From a virus, in IMG/VR virus record IMGVR_UViG_3300025128_000292, positions 1 through 25,719 of that record: DNA of 25,719 nt; one strand, written 5' to 3'. This document shows positions 15,676 through 22,992 of this stretch, one piece after another. Within the stretch, counting starts at the first letter, position 1. Each line of letters opens with the position of its first letter. The position numbers and the translations under genes were made by a program. The notes below the pieces were generated by a model, which was given only the letters and a program-made list of their open reading frames with translations, searched no databases and was not told the origin of the DNA.

Positions 15676-15683
15676 CAAATATA
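15676..15683 (-). promoter_or_regulatory. TATATTTG box before portal gene
   Basis: Leftward TATATTTG followed by C, with 22 bases to the portal ATG, and 7 bases after the terminase stop. The spacer upstream is AT-rich without a clear -33 TTG. It would allow portal, fibre and methyltransferase genes to be transcribed apart from the terminase. Confidence 0.5.
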
Positions 15684-15690
15684 CTGTTTT

Positions 15691-17829
15691 TCACTTTTTT
15701 AGAATTGAGGGGCCCGAAGAGTTGTATTTGTATTTTCTGAAAAAAGTTTTCTCTTCAAAATTAGTGCGTTTTATTTTCTTCTCTACCTTTTGAGAAGCGA
15801 GCAAAGCCAGGCCAGAACTTATCGTAAGGTCATACTTTGTTCTATCGTTTATTTTAAAACCTATCCAGTCTTCTAACGTGCGGTTGAAATACATCCTTCC
15901 CATATCCCCTTCCTCATTATACCCCACATGTTGATGGATATAATCTTCTACAGCTTGAGCATGAGCTTGGAGTACATCTTGTGAGTTAGACGGGATGCCT
16001 TTTGTTTTAACGTTACTACTGTAACTAGATGATTTTAAGTGATCTGGTCTATCCAATACATAACCGTCATAACCACGTTCTTCAAAATATCTAACGATCC
16101 CATATTTATTATTTTCTATAAGTAATGGATATCCGTAAAAGAAAGAAGCCATAAGTATATCCTCATAAAAAATCTTGGCCATAGGTGGTCGGCTCATATA
16201 TTCTGCAACAAACATATTAGAAGGATGCACCATATTAAACTTGTTAAACAAATGGCATGCACCTTTAGAGCCCCTCCCATCAACAGTAGCATCAAGATCG
16301 TAGGAGTCAACACCTCCGCAACCAAAAGCATGGTTTGGTGCAACAAGCTTTCCTCTTTCGTAAATTCTTTTGTTCTGCATTTCTGCTGGAGGCATCCAAG
16401 CTACCCTCCACCTTCCGTCAGCCATAGGCCTAAATGCAACCCTCCCGTCACGCTTTCCATCTACCCAAACAAAGTTTCCTTGAACAACAGGGTTAGGATA
16501 TAAGTTGTCATTGTTTTCTATTTGCTCATAAATCTTTCCTATATTAAATAGGCTGCCCTCTATACTATCTCTAAAAGCTTCTTCAGGAGAAAACGGGAAC
16601 TGACGTATAAACTCATTAAGCTCCCTAGCGTCAGTCTTCATAGCAGACCTCTCGTTTTTTAAAAAAGTCTTAGATCCAAAAGCTACAGCCTCCCCATCGA
16701 TACCGTCTATTGGAGACTTAGGATCTTCTATAACAGGATCTCCGTGAATATCAAAGAACCCTTCTAGCGCATCATAAGCTGGGATAAACAGTCTATACAA
16801 TCCAGACACAGTTCTTCCGTTGGCGTTACGCATACACGGATCAGAATCTTCCCATAACTTTTTATACTGCTTACCACCTTTGTCCATGGGATTTACTGTA
16901 CTACCAACCAAAGACTTACCCACTATCTTTCTACCTACAATAAGGCAAGTCCTTTGTATCCTCCAAGCTTCCTTTATATCGGTAGGTTTTTCCCACTTAC
17001 CTGCCTCATCGAGATACAGTAGATGCAGCTTCTCTCCGTCATACGCATTGTTAGTAGTGTTCTTCCAATTGATAATCGTATTTAACGCTTCACCTTTTGC
17101 AGAGGTTTTATTGTTTTTTGTTATACGTTTTGATGGCTCTCGGAAAGCTAGTTCCATACGTGGGTTTGTAGTACCGTCCTGTATAGGCTTAAAGAAGAAA
17201 GGGTACGATTTAAAAATCGGGACTACCTTTTTCATAAATATGTTTTCCTGAGCGTCTTTACCTGTTTTCGACTGGATCCCCAAAAGCTTGTCTTTAACCT
17301 GTGTAGCTTCGTCCACAAGAACAGAAGCACAGATATTGGTATAGCCAGAGCGACGACACTTAGTATATAGCTGACCGATACAACGAGGATCAGACTCGCA
17401 CGCAGCCATGTGTAGATAGATTTCACGTTGGTAAGAAAGATACGACGGGTAGCCGATATCTATTCTGGACCACTGTAAGAACATGTAATGACGCCCCGAT
17501 ATATATACAGGTGTGCCGTTATTATAAAACCAAAAACCCTGACGCCTACGTCTATATTCTTCTTCGATATACGGACGAAACCTTTTTCTAAATTCGCTCG
17601 GCGCCTCCATCCACTCGTCCATACTGCGAATCCTAAGCAGCTCTTTGGGTAGTTCTTGACGCCTCCAATATTGATCCTCCTGCGGAAGGTCGTGGAAGGC
17701 AATATCGGAATCGGCTGGTTGTTCGGGAAGCATAATGTGTAGACCACTGATTGTGATAACTTTACCCTGCGTGCCATCGGGGCATATACCAACAGCTTGT
17801 TCATTATATTCATTAACATCGATAAGCAT
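15691..17829 (-). CDS. terL: Terminase large subunit
   Basis: A 712-residue two-domain packaging motor. ATPase domain: a non-standard Walker A at 158-165 (CRRSGYTN, no GK[ST]), Walker B LLYLDEAGKWE at 270-280 with catalytic Glu275, and a coupling motif SLVGSTVNPMDKGG at 306-319. Nuclease domain: RNase H-like acidic residues in GVDSYDLD (506-513), AEYMSRP (542-548) and a further acidic-Asn site IENN (571-574). It cuts concatemeric genome DNA and pumps it into the procapsid through the portal, which is the next gene. ATG overlaps the stop of the small-terminase candidate (TAATG). The Walker A lysine seems replaced, as in several terminase families that use an arginine (here R159 or R160). Confidence 0.92.
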   Translation of the reverse strand: MLIDVNEYNEQAVGICPDGTQGKVITISGLHIMLPEQPADSDIAFHDLPQEDQYWRRQELPKELLRIRSMDEWMEAPSEFRKRFRPYIEEEYRRRRQGFWFYNNGTPVYISGRHYMFLQWSRIDIGYPSYLSYQREIYLHMAACESDPRCIGQLYTKCRRSGYTNICASVLVDEATQVKDKLLGIQSKTGKDAQENIFMKKVVPIFKSYPFFFKPIQDGTTNPRMELAFREPSKRITKNNKTSAKGEALNTIINWKNTTNNAYDGEKLHLLYLDEAGKWEKPTDIKEAWRIQRTCLIVGRKIVGKSLVGSTVNPMDKGGKQYKKLWEDSDPCMRNANGRTVSGLYRLFIPAYDALEGFFDIHGDPVIEDPKSPIDGIDGEAVAFGSKTFLKNERSAMKTDARELNEFIRQFPFSPEEAFRDSIEGSLFNIGKIYEQIENNDNLYPNPVVQGNFVWVDGKRDGRVAFRPMADGRWRVAWMPPAEMQNKRIYERGKLVAPNHAFGCGGVDSYDLDATVDGRGSKGACHLFNKFNMVHPSNMFVAEYMSRPPMAKIFYEDILMASFFYGYPLLIENNKYGIVRYFEERGYDGYVLDRPDHLKSSSYSSNVKTKGIPSNSQDVLQAHAQAVEDYIHQHVGYNEEGDMGRMYFNRTLEDWIGFKINDRTKYDLTISSGLALLASQKVEKKIKRTNFEEKTFFRKYKYNSSGPSILKK

Positions 17830-18113
17830 TATTTAGAAAAACGTTCTGCAAAGCCACTACTATAATCAGCCTCTTCTTCTATTTGCCCGTTGCTAGAAAG
17901 ATCCTTTAACATCTGCTCTAGCTTCTGACGTTCTATAAGAAGCTCCTTACAATCAATAGCAGTTTGCTTTATAGATTGTAATTCAGCTTTACGTGCGCTA
18001 CCATTTATTTCTTGATCAACAGGTTTTTTAATTTCACTAATCATATTATCTATGGCCTGCTCCATAGAAGACATAAGCCTTTTAGCTGCACTCGCTGTCG
18101 TAAACTTTGACAT
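17829..18113 (-). CDS. Candidate small terminase / coiled-coil protein
   Basis: A 94-residue mostly helical, charged protein without membrane segment. It has helix-rich stretches SAAKRLMSSMEQAIDNMISE and LLIERQKLEQMLKDLSS. It lies directly before the large terminase, overlapping it by one base (TAATG), the usual place of the small terminase subunit that recognises viral DNA and stimulates the ATPase. There is no clear helix-turn-helix motif, so the assignment rests on size, helicity and position. Its first 32 bases overlap the end of the GroES-like gene in another frame. Confidence 0.6.
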   Translation of the reverse strand: MSKFTTASAAKRLMSSMEQAIDNMISEIKKPVDQEINGSARKAELQSIKQTAIDCKELLIERQKLEQMLKDLSSNGQIEEEADYSSGFAERFSK

Positions 18114-18687
18114 AGCTTATATCATCTACCCTCATTCTATAAACAACATCACCATTATCTAGCTTTATTTTATAGTCAGAGTTTTTATCAAAACCTATAA
18201 TATCACCTGGCTTTACACCTTGAGCTTCTAACTCTGGATGAGGCATATATACTTCTGCCTCATCAGCAAGTTCTTTCTGTGTAGCAAGCTCCATTATAAT
18301 ACCGCTTTCAGAAACCTCATCCTCTCTTTCGTCTACAGGTAAAACAAACAACCAGTCAGAAAGCATATGCAACTCATCAGAGTCTTTATCTCTATATGCT
18401 ATTGCTTGACTCATCCTTCCGTTTTCTGGATCGTAAAGAACAAGATGCCTTTTGTCTCCTAAGTTTAACGCTGGGTTTGTTGTTACGTGATGGTGGAATA
18501 TAAGGGTATCACCAGGCTTACACTGTAGCTCTGGATGTTTCATAGGTGTAGCTATAATTTCTCCATAGGAGATCCTATGCTCAAACTCGTTAAATTTATT
18601 TTCTAGGAATATCTCTTTATCCCCAACCTTTAAAGTGTCCTCAAATTTCTTTGGGACACTTACAATAAAATGATATACGGCATTCAT
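18082..18687 (-). CDS. Double-barrel GroES-like co-chaperonin
   Basis: A 201-residue protein with two Cpn10-type beta barrels. Barrel 1 (about 5-105) has YGEIIATPMKHPELQCKPGD then TLIFHHHV. Barrel 2 (about 108-195) has DWLFVLPVDERE, a SESGIIM hairpin, VKPGDIIGFDKNSDYKIK and the end VVYRMRVDDISYVKV, which matches the GroES dome order ending ...(M/R)xxDI. GroES proteins cap GroEL and assist folding. Phages such as T4 (gp31) code their own to fold a capsid protein. Position just before the terminase and portal genes suggests use for virion proteins. The mobile loop is not clearly visible, so true GroEL contact is not certain. Confidence 0.72.
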   Translation of the reverse strand: MNAVYHFIVSVPKKFEDTLKVGDKEIFLENKFNEFEHRISYGEIIATPMKHPELQCKPGDTLIFHHHVTTNPALNLGDKRHLVLYDPENGRMSQAIAYRDKDSDELHMLSDWLFVLPVDEREDEVSESGIIMELATQKELADEAEVYMPHPELEAQGVKPGDIIGFDKNSDYKIKLDNGDVVYRMRVDDISYVKVYDSECS

Positions 18688-18689
18688 GT

Positions 18690-18929
18690 CTATTCAAATT
18701 TACAGTCATATTCAATTAATACTGGTTGATTCTCAACCGTTTTCCAAAGGTAAGTAGAATCTTGGTCTTCTATATACACTTCGTATCTACGAACATTGTA
18801 TTTGTATAAAGACCTTTCGTTTTCCATAATAGCTGACACCTTGCCGTCTCCTGCACGCATGCCTAGATAGTAAGCCATAGCGTCTTTAGGATTTGGGCCA
18901 ACAACTATTTTTCTAATAATGTTTGCCAT
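18690..18929 (-). CDS. Conserved small phage protein
   Basis: A 79-residue protein, beginning MANIIRKIVVGPNPKDAMAY and continuing YLGMRAGDGKVSAIM then ending VLIEYDCKFE. The pattern KIVVGPxPKDAM...YxxGxxxGxGKVSxI...YEVYI...LWK looks familiar from uncultured marine phage genomes, but no function is known to me. It starts 2 bases before the GroES-like gene ends upstream and is part of the same run of closely spaced genes. There is no signal or membrane segment. Confidence 0.7.
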   Translation of the reverse strand: MANIIRKIVVGPNPKDAMAYYLGMRAGDGKVSAIMENERSLYKYNVRRYEVYIEDQDSTYLWKTVENQPVLIEYDCKFE

Positions 18930-18941
18930 ATGTAATTAATT

Positions 18942-19220
18942 TTAATTTAGTGATATATTATTTAATAGCTCCCACTTTCCGTCATCACGGCTGTGGTAAG
19001 CGTTTTCTAGTATAGTGAGTATAGCATTAAACTCTGTTCTACCCATTGTGCTCCAAGAGTACCCTGCTGTGTATTCTGTTTCAAAAACATTGACTCCTAT
19101 AGGTACAGCACAACAGAAGATGTATGCAAAGTCATCTTCTAGTTCGTACTTAGATATAATTTCATTTAACGTATCTAATACTTCAGCTATCTCCTCTATG
19201 GCGTCGTGCTTGCTACTCAT
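18942..19220 (-). CDS. Small acidic protein of unknown function
   Basis: A 92-residue acidic protein with an N-terminal helix (HDAIEEIAEVLDTLNEIISK) and a mid-region carrying FAYIFCCAVPIGVNVFETEY and GYSWSTMGRTEFNAIL. It has two adjacent cysteines. No family recognised. Its ATG overlaps the stop of the fibre-like gene upstream (TAATG), so it is translated with it. Confidence 0.65.
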   Translation of the reverse strand: MSSKHDAIEEIAEVLDTLNEIISKYELEDDFAYIFCCAVPIGVNVFETEYTAGYSWSTMGRTEFNAILTILENAYHSRDDGKWELLNNISLN

Positions 19221-20092
19221 TATGAAGCGCCTATTATTGCTACACTTGATGGAGATGAGTTAGTTGTTCTTAAAATAGCCCTAACTAACCAAGCCGTAGT
19301 GCTTGTTCCGAAAATCTCTATAACGTCACCTACTACACCTCCACTTGTAGCAGAGTCCCCATCAAAAGAAAGGTTATCATGATTTTCTTCGTTAGCTGCG
19401 GCAGTAGAGGAAGTTACTCTTTGAGAAGCCGTCTCGTCATCTGTTAAGCTAATAATACTTACAGTACCATAAAAATATTGTGTTTGAGAACCTGCCCCAT
19501 GGTCGCTAGTAGATATTTTAAAAGCAGTGCCTGAGTCGCTTGTAAGAACAAACTTAAAATAAAGTCCAGCAGCACATGTTGGTAAAGTAATTCTTCCCCC
19601 AGCAAGAGTAGTAGCATCTACATAAATAACCTTACCTGAATCAGTTGCAGCAAGGCTGCTTGCCCCGCTAACAGTAGAAACTGTCTCCGATCCCTTTCCA
19701 ATCGTAATTACATTTGACGATTGTGTTATAGACAAACCGTTGCCAGCAACAAATTGAATTGCAGTAGAATTGCCTGCTCTATCAGCTATTGTGACCGTGG
19801 GATTTGAAGCGCCAGTTACAGTAGTTGTTATGGGATCAAATATTGGTAGGGCTCTTTTAGAGACTGTTTTAGCAGAGCTATCCCATACTAACACTGTGTT
19901 AGAAGATCCCTCAGATAAAGTATTTATCTGTAAAGTTTCAACTTTAACAGCTGCTGTAGAAAGTGATAAAGCACTATCCACTCCACTACCATCTTCTATA
20001 ACTTTTAATGAGGATGTTAAAGCAGCCGAATCAGAAGTCTTTAATAACCCCTGATAAGTATTTTTTATTGCATTTCCAGAAAGAGTTCCCAT
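19220..20092 (-). CDS. Fibre-like virion protein
   Basis: A 290-residue beta-rich, Ser/Thr/Ala/Val-rich protein. N-terminal anchor MGTLSGNAIKNTYQGLLKTS follows a form known from marine phage fibre proteins (K-x-T-Y-x-x-LLK-x-x-D). Middle repeats: VETLQINTLSEGSSNTVLVW, TTVTGASNPTVTIADRAGNS. C-terminal beta domain (about 150-285) contains TLAGGRITLPTCAAGLYFKF and EIFGTSTTAWLVRAI. It has no signal peptide. A head fibre or side-tail fibre is likely. It lies beside the winged-helix regulator on the opposite strand, with a shared 29-base gap, and has a TATATTTG box 16 bases upstream. Confidence 0.72.
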   Translation of the reverse strand: MGTLSGNAIKNTYQGLLKTSDSAALTSSLKVIEDGSGVDSALSLSTAAVKVETLQINTLSEGSSNTVLVWDSSAKTVSKRALPIFDPITTTVTGASNPTVTIADRAGNSTAIQFVAGNGLSITQSSNVITIGKGSETVSTVSGASSLAATDSGKVIYVDATTLAGGRITLPTCAAGLYFKFVLTSDSGTAFKISTSDHGAGSQTQYFYGTVSIISLTDDETASQRVTSSTAAANEENHDNLSFDGDSATSGGVVGDVIEIFGTSTTAWLVRAILRTTNSSPSSVAIIGAS

Positions 20093-20108
20093 ATTCTTAT
20101 TTTTACAG

Positions 20109-20116
20109 CAAATATA
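20109..20116 (-). promoter_or_regulatory. TATATTTG box in divergent 29-base gap
   Basis: Leftward TATATTTG followed by C, 16 bases before the fibre-like start. The 5-prime flank TGATTATATTTGC is identical to that at 22974-22981. The gap also serves the regulator on the plus strand, whose ATG is at 20122, so the regulator protein could bind here to control both, by inference. Confidence 0.5.
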
Positions 20117-20121
20117 ATCAA

Positions 20122-20553
20122 ATGAGTAGATATCATAAAGGACGTAAGATACGAGAGTTCAGTTATCTTAATGATAGGTATGTCGGGAAGAACTATATGA
20201 AGTACTATAAACACGCTATACGTGACATATCTAACAGTACAGATCTTACCATGAACGAGATCAACGTCTTAATATTTATGTACGACTACGAGTTTTTTAC
20301 AGCCGACCATATGGCTGATGCGTTATATCAGAGCCCACGTAAGTTCAAACAAAAAGTTCTGTATCCTTTACAGAAACGTGGGTGGATAGAAAAAGCCTTT
20401 GATAGAACCAAAGTCAACGAGATGTCTTTTTCTGAAGCTTTATTCCATGAAAGAAAAAACTATAAGAACAGGTACACTATATCCCAGCGTGCTAGGTTGA
20501 CAGTACAAAAGTTCTATAGGAAGCTAGAAGGGTTAGAGCAAATCGTTATTTAG
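20122..20553 (+). CDS. Winged-helix (MarR-like) transcription regulator
   Basis: A 143-residue basic protein starting at the ATG at 20122-20124; the frame is open further upstream but that part overlaps the fibre-like gene and reads as non-protein. After a basic N-terminus (SRYHKGRKIREF), residues 45-110 follow a winged helix: TMNEINVLIFMYDYEFFTAD, MADALYQSPRKFKQKVLYPL (recognition helix) and the wing GWIEKAFDRTKVNEMSF. A C-terminal helical segment follows (YKNRYTISQRARLTVQKFYR). MarR-type proteins bind short palindromes and often repress their own gene. The gene is one of two rightward genes set in a leftward block. Its target is unknown. Confidence 0.75.
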   Translation: MSRYHKGRKIREFSYLNDRYVGKNYMKYYKHAIRDISNSTDLTMNEINVLIFMYDYEFFTADHMADALYQSPRKFKQKVLYPLQKRGWIEKAFDRTKVNEMSFSEALFHERKNYKNRYTISQRARLTVQKFYRKLEGLEQIVI

Positions 20554-20555
20554 AT

Positions 20556-20834
20556 TTACATAGACTTTTTTACTCCTTCTAAAGTCTTGCCTGCCATCTT
20601 TGCCATTTGCCCTACTACCATACCCATCATACCTTTCTTTGGGTGAGTCACAACTTTAAACTTAGCTTTTTCTACAGCGCCGTCATGAGGCTGGTACTTT
20701 CCCTCCATGAGGTAAAATCTTCCAGACTCTTCCATCCAGTGATATCCTTCAGGGGCGTCTACCTTAACACTTTTGTTTGTCATGGTTAGCTTACCGCCTT
20801 CCTTTAATTTTTTACTTTTCTTACCGTACCTCAT
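20556..20834 (-). CDS. Small basic phage protein
   Basis: A 92-residue basic protein: MRYGKKSKKLKEGGKLTM, then DAPEGYHWMEESGRFYLMEG, KYQPHDGAVEKAKFKVV and a Met/Gly-rich end KGMMGMVVGQMAKM. The pattern APxGYHWM...G(K)YxPHxGA...KAxFxV appears familiar from uncultured marine phages, with no known function. The MRYGKKxKKxKxGG start is shared with a segment of the gene at 21255-22484. The gene runs towards the regulator gene; the two stop codons are 2 bases apart. Confidence 0.7.
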   Translation of the reverse strand: MRYGKKSKKLKEGGKLTMTNKSVKVDAPEGYHWMEESGRFYLMEGKYQPHDGAVEKAKFKVVTHPKKGMMGMVVGQMAKMAGKTLEGVKKSM

Positions 20835-20855
20835 TTGTTAAAAACATTTAAAAAC

Positions 20856-20887
20856 TTGACTCGTATTAAATAAAAACCATATACTTG
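20856..20887 (+). promoter_or_regulatory. Rightward promoter of secreted-protein gene
   Basis: TTG at 20856-20858 and TATACTTG at 20880-20887 (one mismatch to TAnnTTTG) are 21 bases apart, the spacing expected for the Bacteroidota housekeeping sigma factor. The expected start point leaves a leader of about 19 bases before the ATG at 20913. It gives the inserted gene its own expression, as is usual for moron genes. Confidence 0.5.
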
Positions 20888-20896
20888 AATCAAACA

Positions 20897-20904
20897 CAAA
20901 TATA
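20897..20904 (-). promoter_or_regulatory. TATATTTG box for leftward small gene
   Basis: Leftward TATATTTG followed by T. It lies 62 bases before the start at 20834, giving a longer leader than the other boxes, and it overlaps the rightward promoter zone of the secreted-protein gene, so the two could interfere. Confidence 0.4.
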
Positions 20905-20912
20905 TAAAAGCT

Positions 20913-21260
20913 ATGAAGAACTTATTTTTAACACTCGCCCTAGTATTTAGCGGCACACTTTTCTGTCAAGAAACAAACGTTAACGTAACTCTAAAAGGAG
21001 TAGAAGACTCTATGTGGATGTTTGGACTCTTAAGCGACAACTACTACAAAGGATATAACTACGAAGCAGCAGACTTTACTGGTGAAGGATTAATAAGAGA
21101 AGGCAAAACGATAGACTTCAATATTACAAAGCCAGGTGCTTATTTTGTAACAATGAAGACTTCAAAGTTTCAAAAAGTAACCTTGGTACACATCATTGTT
21201 GAAGAAGGTGAAGACTACAAAATTGTACAAAGAGTACGCAATAAACAGTTGTACTTATGA
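20913..21260 (+). CDS. Small secreted (periplasmic) protein
   Basis: A 115-residue exported protein. Residues 1-20 are a signal peptide (MKNLFLTLALVFSGTLFCQ) with the Flavobacteria-type end F-C-Q, without a proper lipobox. The mature part is about 95 residues, with likely beta strands (TNVNVTLKGVEDSMWMFGLL, IDFNITKPGAYFVTMK, VTLVHIIVEEGEDYKIV). No family recognised. It is rightward and has its own promoter, so it is an independent gene inserted in the leftward block; it may act on the host envelope during infection or lysogeny. The last 6 bases overlap the end of the leftward gene at 21255. Confidence 0.75.
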   Translation: MKNLFLTLALVFSGTLFCQETNVNVTLKGVEDSMWMFGLLSDNYYKGYNYEAADFTGEGLIREGKTIDFNITKPGAYFVTMKTSKFQKVTLVHIIVEEGEDYKIVQRVRNKQLYL

Positions 21261-22484
21261 TCTTGGGAATCTAAAGACAGTACGTCTAGCTTGTTCCGCC
21301 ATCTTTGCACCTTGATTAGCCATACGAAGTCTACCCCCTAAATTCATTTGATAAGGAACAGCGCCCTCTTCTCTTGTACGTGGAGGTGCGTCTGGTCCTG
21401 GGTTTGACGTTCCTTCTCCGAACCCTGGCGTTTGTACAGCGTCTGGTTTTACCTGAATAGTTTCTCCTTCAGGAGTAGTTATAGTTTGTCCAGTCTTAGT
21501 AGGATCTTCAGCAAATACTTGTCCAGAAACTATTTTAGATGGTTCATACGTTTTGCCTCCCCCCCTTATGTAATCTCCTGTTTTTTCATCACGATAACCA
21601 TCTTGAAATTCTTGTGAACGGAAAGTAACGCCTCTTTTTGTTACTTCTCCTGTTTCTGGATCCTTAGTATTTTGTGTATTTTCAACTCTGTCGATACCAT
21701 AAGGTGTAACACCTGATATTACATTTTTTGTTTTATCCGCATAAGGATTTAAAACAAGCCCCATAAGACCTGCATCCCCAGTATTCAAAGCTGTTTCTAT
21801 AATATGCATGACCTCAGATCTTCTACCTGCAGCCTTATTCATTCCTGAAGTATCCATAAAAATTCCCTTTTCTGCTAGCTCGTCTTCACTTATTATGCTC
21901 CCATCCCTTCCAATAGGTTCGCCTTGAAAATTAGTTTTGTATCCTCGTAGCCCAACATATTTCATCAAGGTCTCTTCGTCAATACCATCTACAGCTAAAC
22001 CTACACCTTCCTTACCTGCATTCTCTTCAATGTAATCATATATTACACGTGGACTTTTAACTCTTGCAGAATACGTTCCTTGCTGACCTTGTTGTACTTG
22101 GAAAAAACCAGCAGCGTCTGCGTCAAAATATATCTCACCTTTTGGTCTATCTCCAGGATCACTACCCTCTTGCTTTTTTACTTTCTTTCCTTTTTCACCA
22201 TACTTCATCCCATCTTCACCAATCTTAATAGTAAGCATAGGCTCTCCATCATTCATACCTCCATGCCCCATAGTCTTACCCCCGTACTCCATCTTGCCCT
22301 TATCGTCAGCTGCATAGAAAGGAACCATTTCGCCCTTATCATTTTTCACCATAGGTAGTTTACCCCCAGCTTTCATGTAATCATAAAGGCGTCCTCCACC
22401 TGGCATCTTAGGCATGACTCTAAGTCCTCCCATTCCTTTTTTTGGTCTTCCTGGTCTATCGTATGTTCCTGGTCCTTGTGGCAT
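21255..22484 (-). CDS. Large Gly/Lys-rich phage protein
   Basis: A 409-residue protein of unknown function. Residues 1-100 are Gly, Lys and Met-rich (PGGGRLYDYMKAGGKLPM, EYGGKTMGHGGMND, DGMKYGEKGKKVKKQEGS). Residues 110-260 look folded: GEIYFDADAAGFFQVQQGQQ, VIYDYIEENAGKEGVGLAVD, GRRSEVMHIIETALNTGDAG. The tail has a disordered part (TTPEGETIQVKPDAVQTPGF) and ends GGRLRMANQGAKMAEQARRT. It has no export signal. It may be a virion-internal or structural protein, inferred from its place among such genes. The end overlaps the rightward gene by 6 bases. Confidence 0.7.
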   Translation of the reverse strand: MPQGPGTYDRPGRPKKGMGGLRVMPKMPGGGRLYDYMKAGGKLPMVKNDKGEMVPFYAADDKGKMEYGGKTMGHGGMNDGEPMLTIKIGEDGMKYGEKGKKVKKQEGSDPGDRPKGEIYFDADAAGFFQVQQGQQGTYSARVKSPRVIYDYIEENAGKEGVGLAVDGIDEETLMKYVGLRGYKTNFQGEPIGRDGSIISEDELAEKGIFMDTSGMNKAAGRRSEVMHIIETALNTGDAGLMGLVLNPYADKTKNVISGVTPYGIDRVENTQNTKDPETGEVTKRGVTFRSQEFQDGYRDEKTGDYIRGGGKTYEPSKIVSGQVFAEDPTKTGQTITTPEGETIQVKPDAVQTPGFGEGTSNPGPDAPPRTREEGAVPYQMNLGGRLRMANQGAKMAEQARRTVFRFPRS

Positions 22485-22495
22485 ATCTATTTATT

Positions 22496-22969
22496 TTATA
22501 AGTCTGTATCGTGTTTTTTAGATCCTCGAATAAAGCTATTTACTCTACCCATAGCCCAAGCAGCCATAGGTATACCTTTTCTACTACCGCCAGACATCCA
22601 AGCTCCTTGGCCTCTGCGGTACACCTTAACTAAGGTGCTATATGATTTACCTGACTTCTTAGCTTTAGCTCTTAATGTTTTCTTTACTGCAGCACTCAAA
22701 GCTTTACGTGCAACCTTGCCACCCTTCTTCATCTCCCCAGCCTTTTCTTTTTTAGAAATAGCTATAGCTGCCTGCTGTGCAGGAGACTTACTCACCTTCA
22801 TGCCTAGCTTGGCTACTTTAGATAAGTCGATCTTCTTCCCTTCCTTGTATGCTTGTTTTCGTATATTCATTTTTCTTGCATGTGTATCATCAGAACCAGC
22901 ATCATCATCCCCCTCTGTAAAATATCTTTCAGGGAAACCTAGTCGATATGGCTGCGTTCTTTTGCCCAC
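22496..22969 (-). CDS. DUF5824-like basic phage protein
   Basis: A 157-residue very basic protein. GTG start is chosen because the frame opens there, with an ATG one base-shift away in another frame; Met34 is a later choice. The N-terminal and middle parts are Lys/Ala-rich. The C-terminal block SYSTLVKVYRRGQGAWMSGG, GIPMAAWAMGRVNSFIRG and the end KKHDTDL matches, from memory, the C-terminal domain recorded as DUF5824 in marine phages, with its VYRRG...AWAxxRVNSF...DxDL pattern. Function is unknown; the charge suggests DNA or RNA contact. A TATATTTG box lies only 4 bases upstream of the GTG. Confidence 0.68.
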   Translation of the reverse strand: MGKRTQPYRLGFPERYFTEGDDDAGSDDTHARKMNIRKQAYKEGKKIDLSKVAKLGMKVSKSPAQQAAIAISKKEKAGEMKKGGKVARKALSAAVKKTLRAKAKKSGKSYSTLVKVYRRGQGAWMSGGSRKGIPMAAWAMGRVNSFIRGSKKHDTDL

Positions 22970-22973
22970 ATCG

Positions 22974-22981
22974 CAAATATA
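22974..22981 (-). promoter_or_regulatory. TATATTTG box 4 bases before GTG start
   Basis: Leftward TATATTTG followed by C, within the 23-base gap after the gene ending at 22993. The flanking TGATTATATTTGC is identical to the site at 20109-20116. With 4 bases to the GTG, the transcript would be leaderless if the start point has the usual place. Confidence 0.45.
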
Positions 22982-22992
22982 ATCATATAATG

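Noticed and set aside
16820-17251. Rightward frame of 143 residues inside the terminase gene
   Set aside because: Antisense of the ATPase region with clear Walker B motif on the other strand.
13203-17829. Assignment of the phage to the crAss-like group
   Set aside because: Portal and terminase lengths fit and the host group fits, but other phages share these sizes. No specific marker is visible without alignment.
20008-20121. 38 extra N-terminal residues for the winged-helix protein
   Set aside because: This part lies over the start of the fibre-like gene, which has its own promoter box, and the translated residues look random. The ATG at 20122 gives a normal basic start.
22476-22982. Rightward frame of 168 residues opposite the DUF5824-like gene
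   Set aside because: It is the antisense of a lysine-rich gene, which gives a false hydrophobic, Phe/Leu-rich reading. There are no motifs and no context for it.
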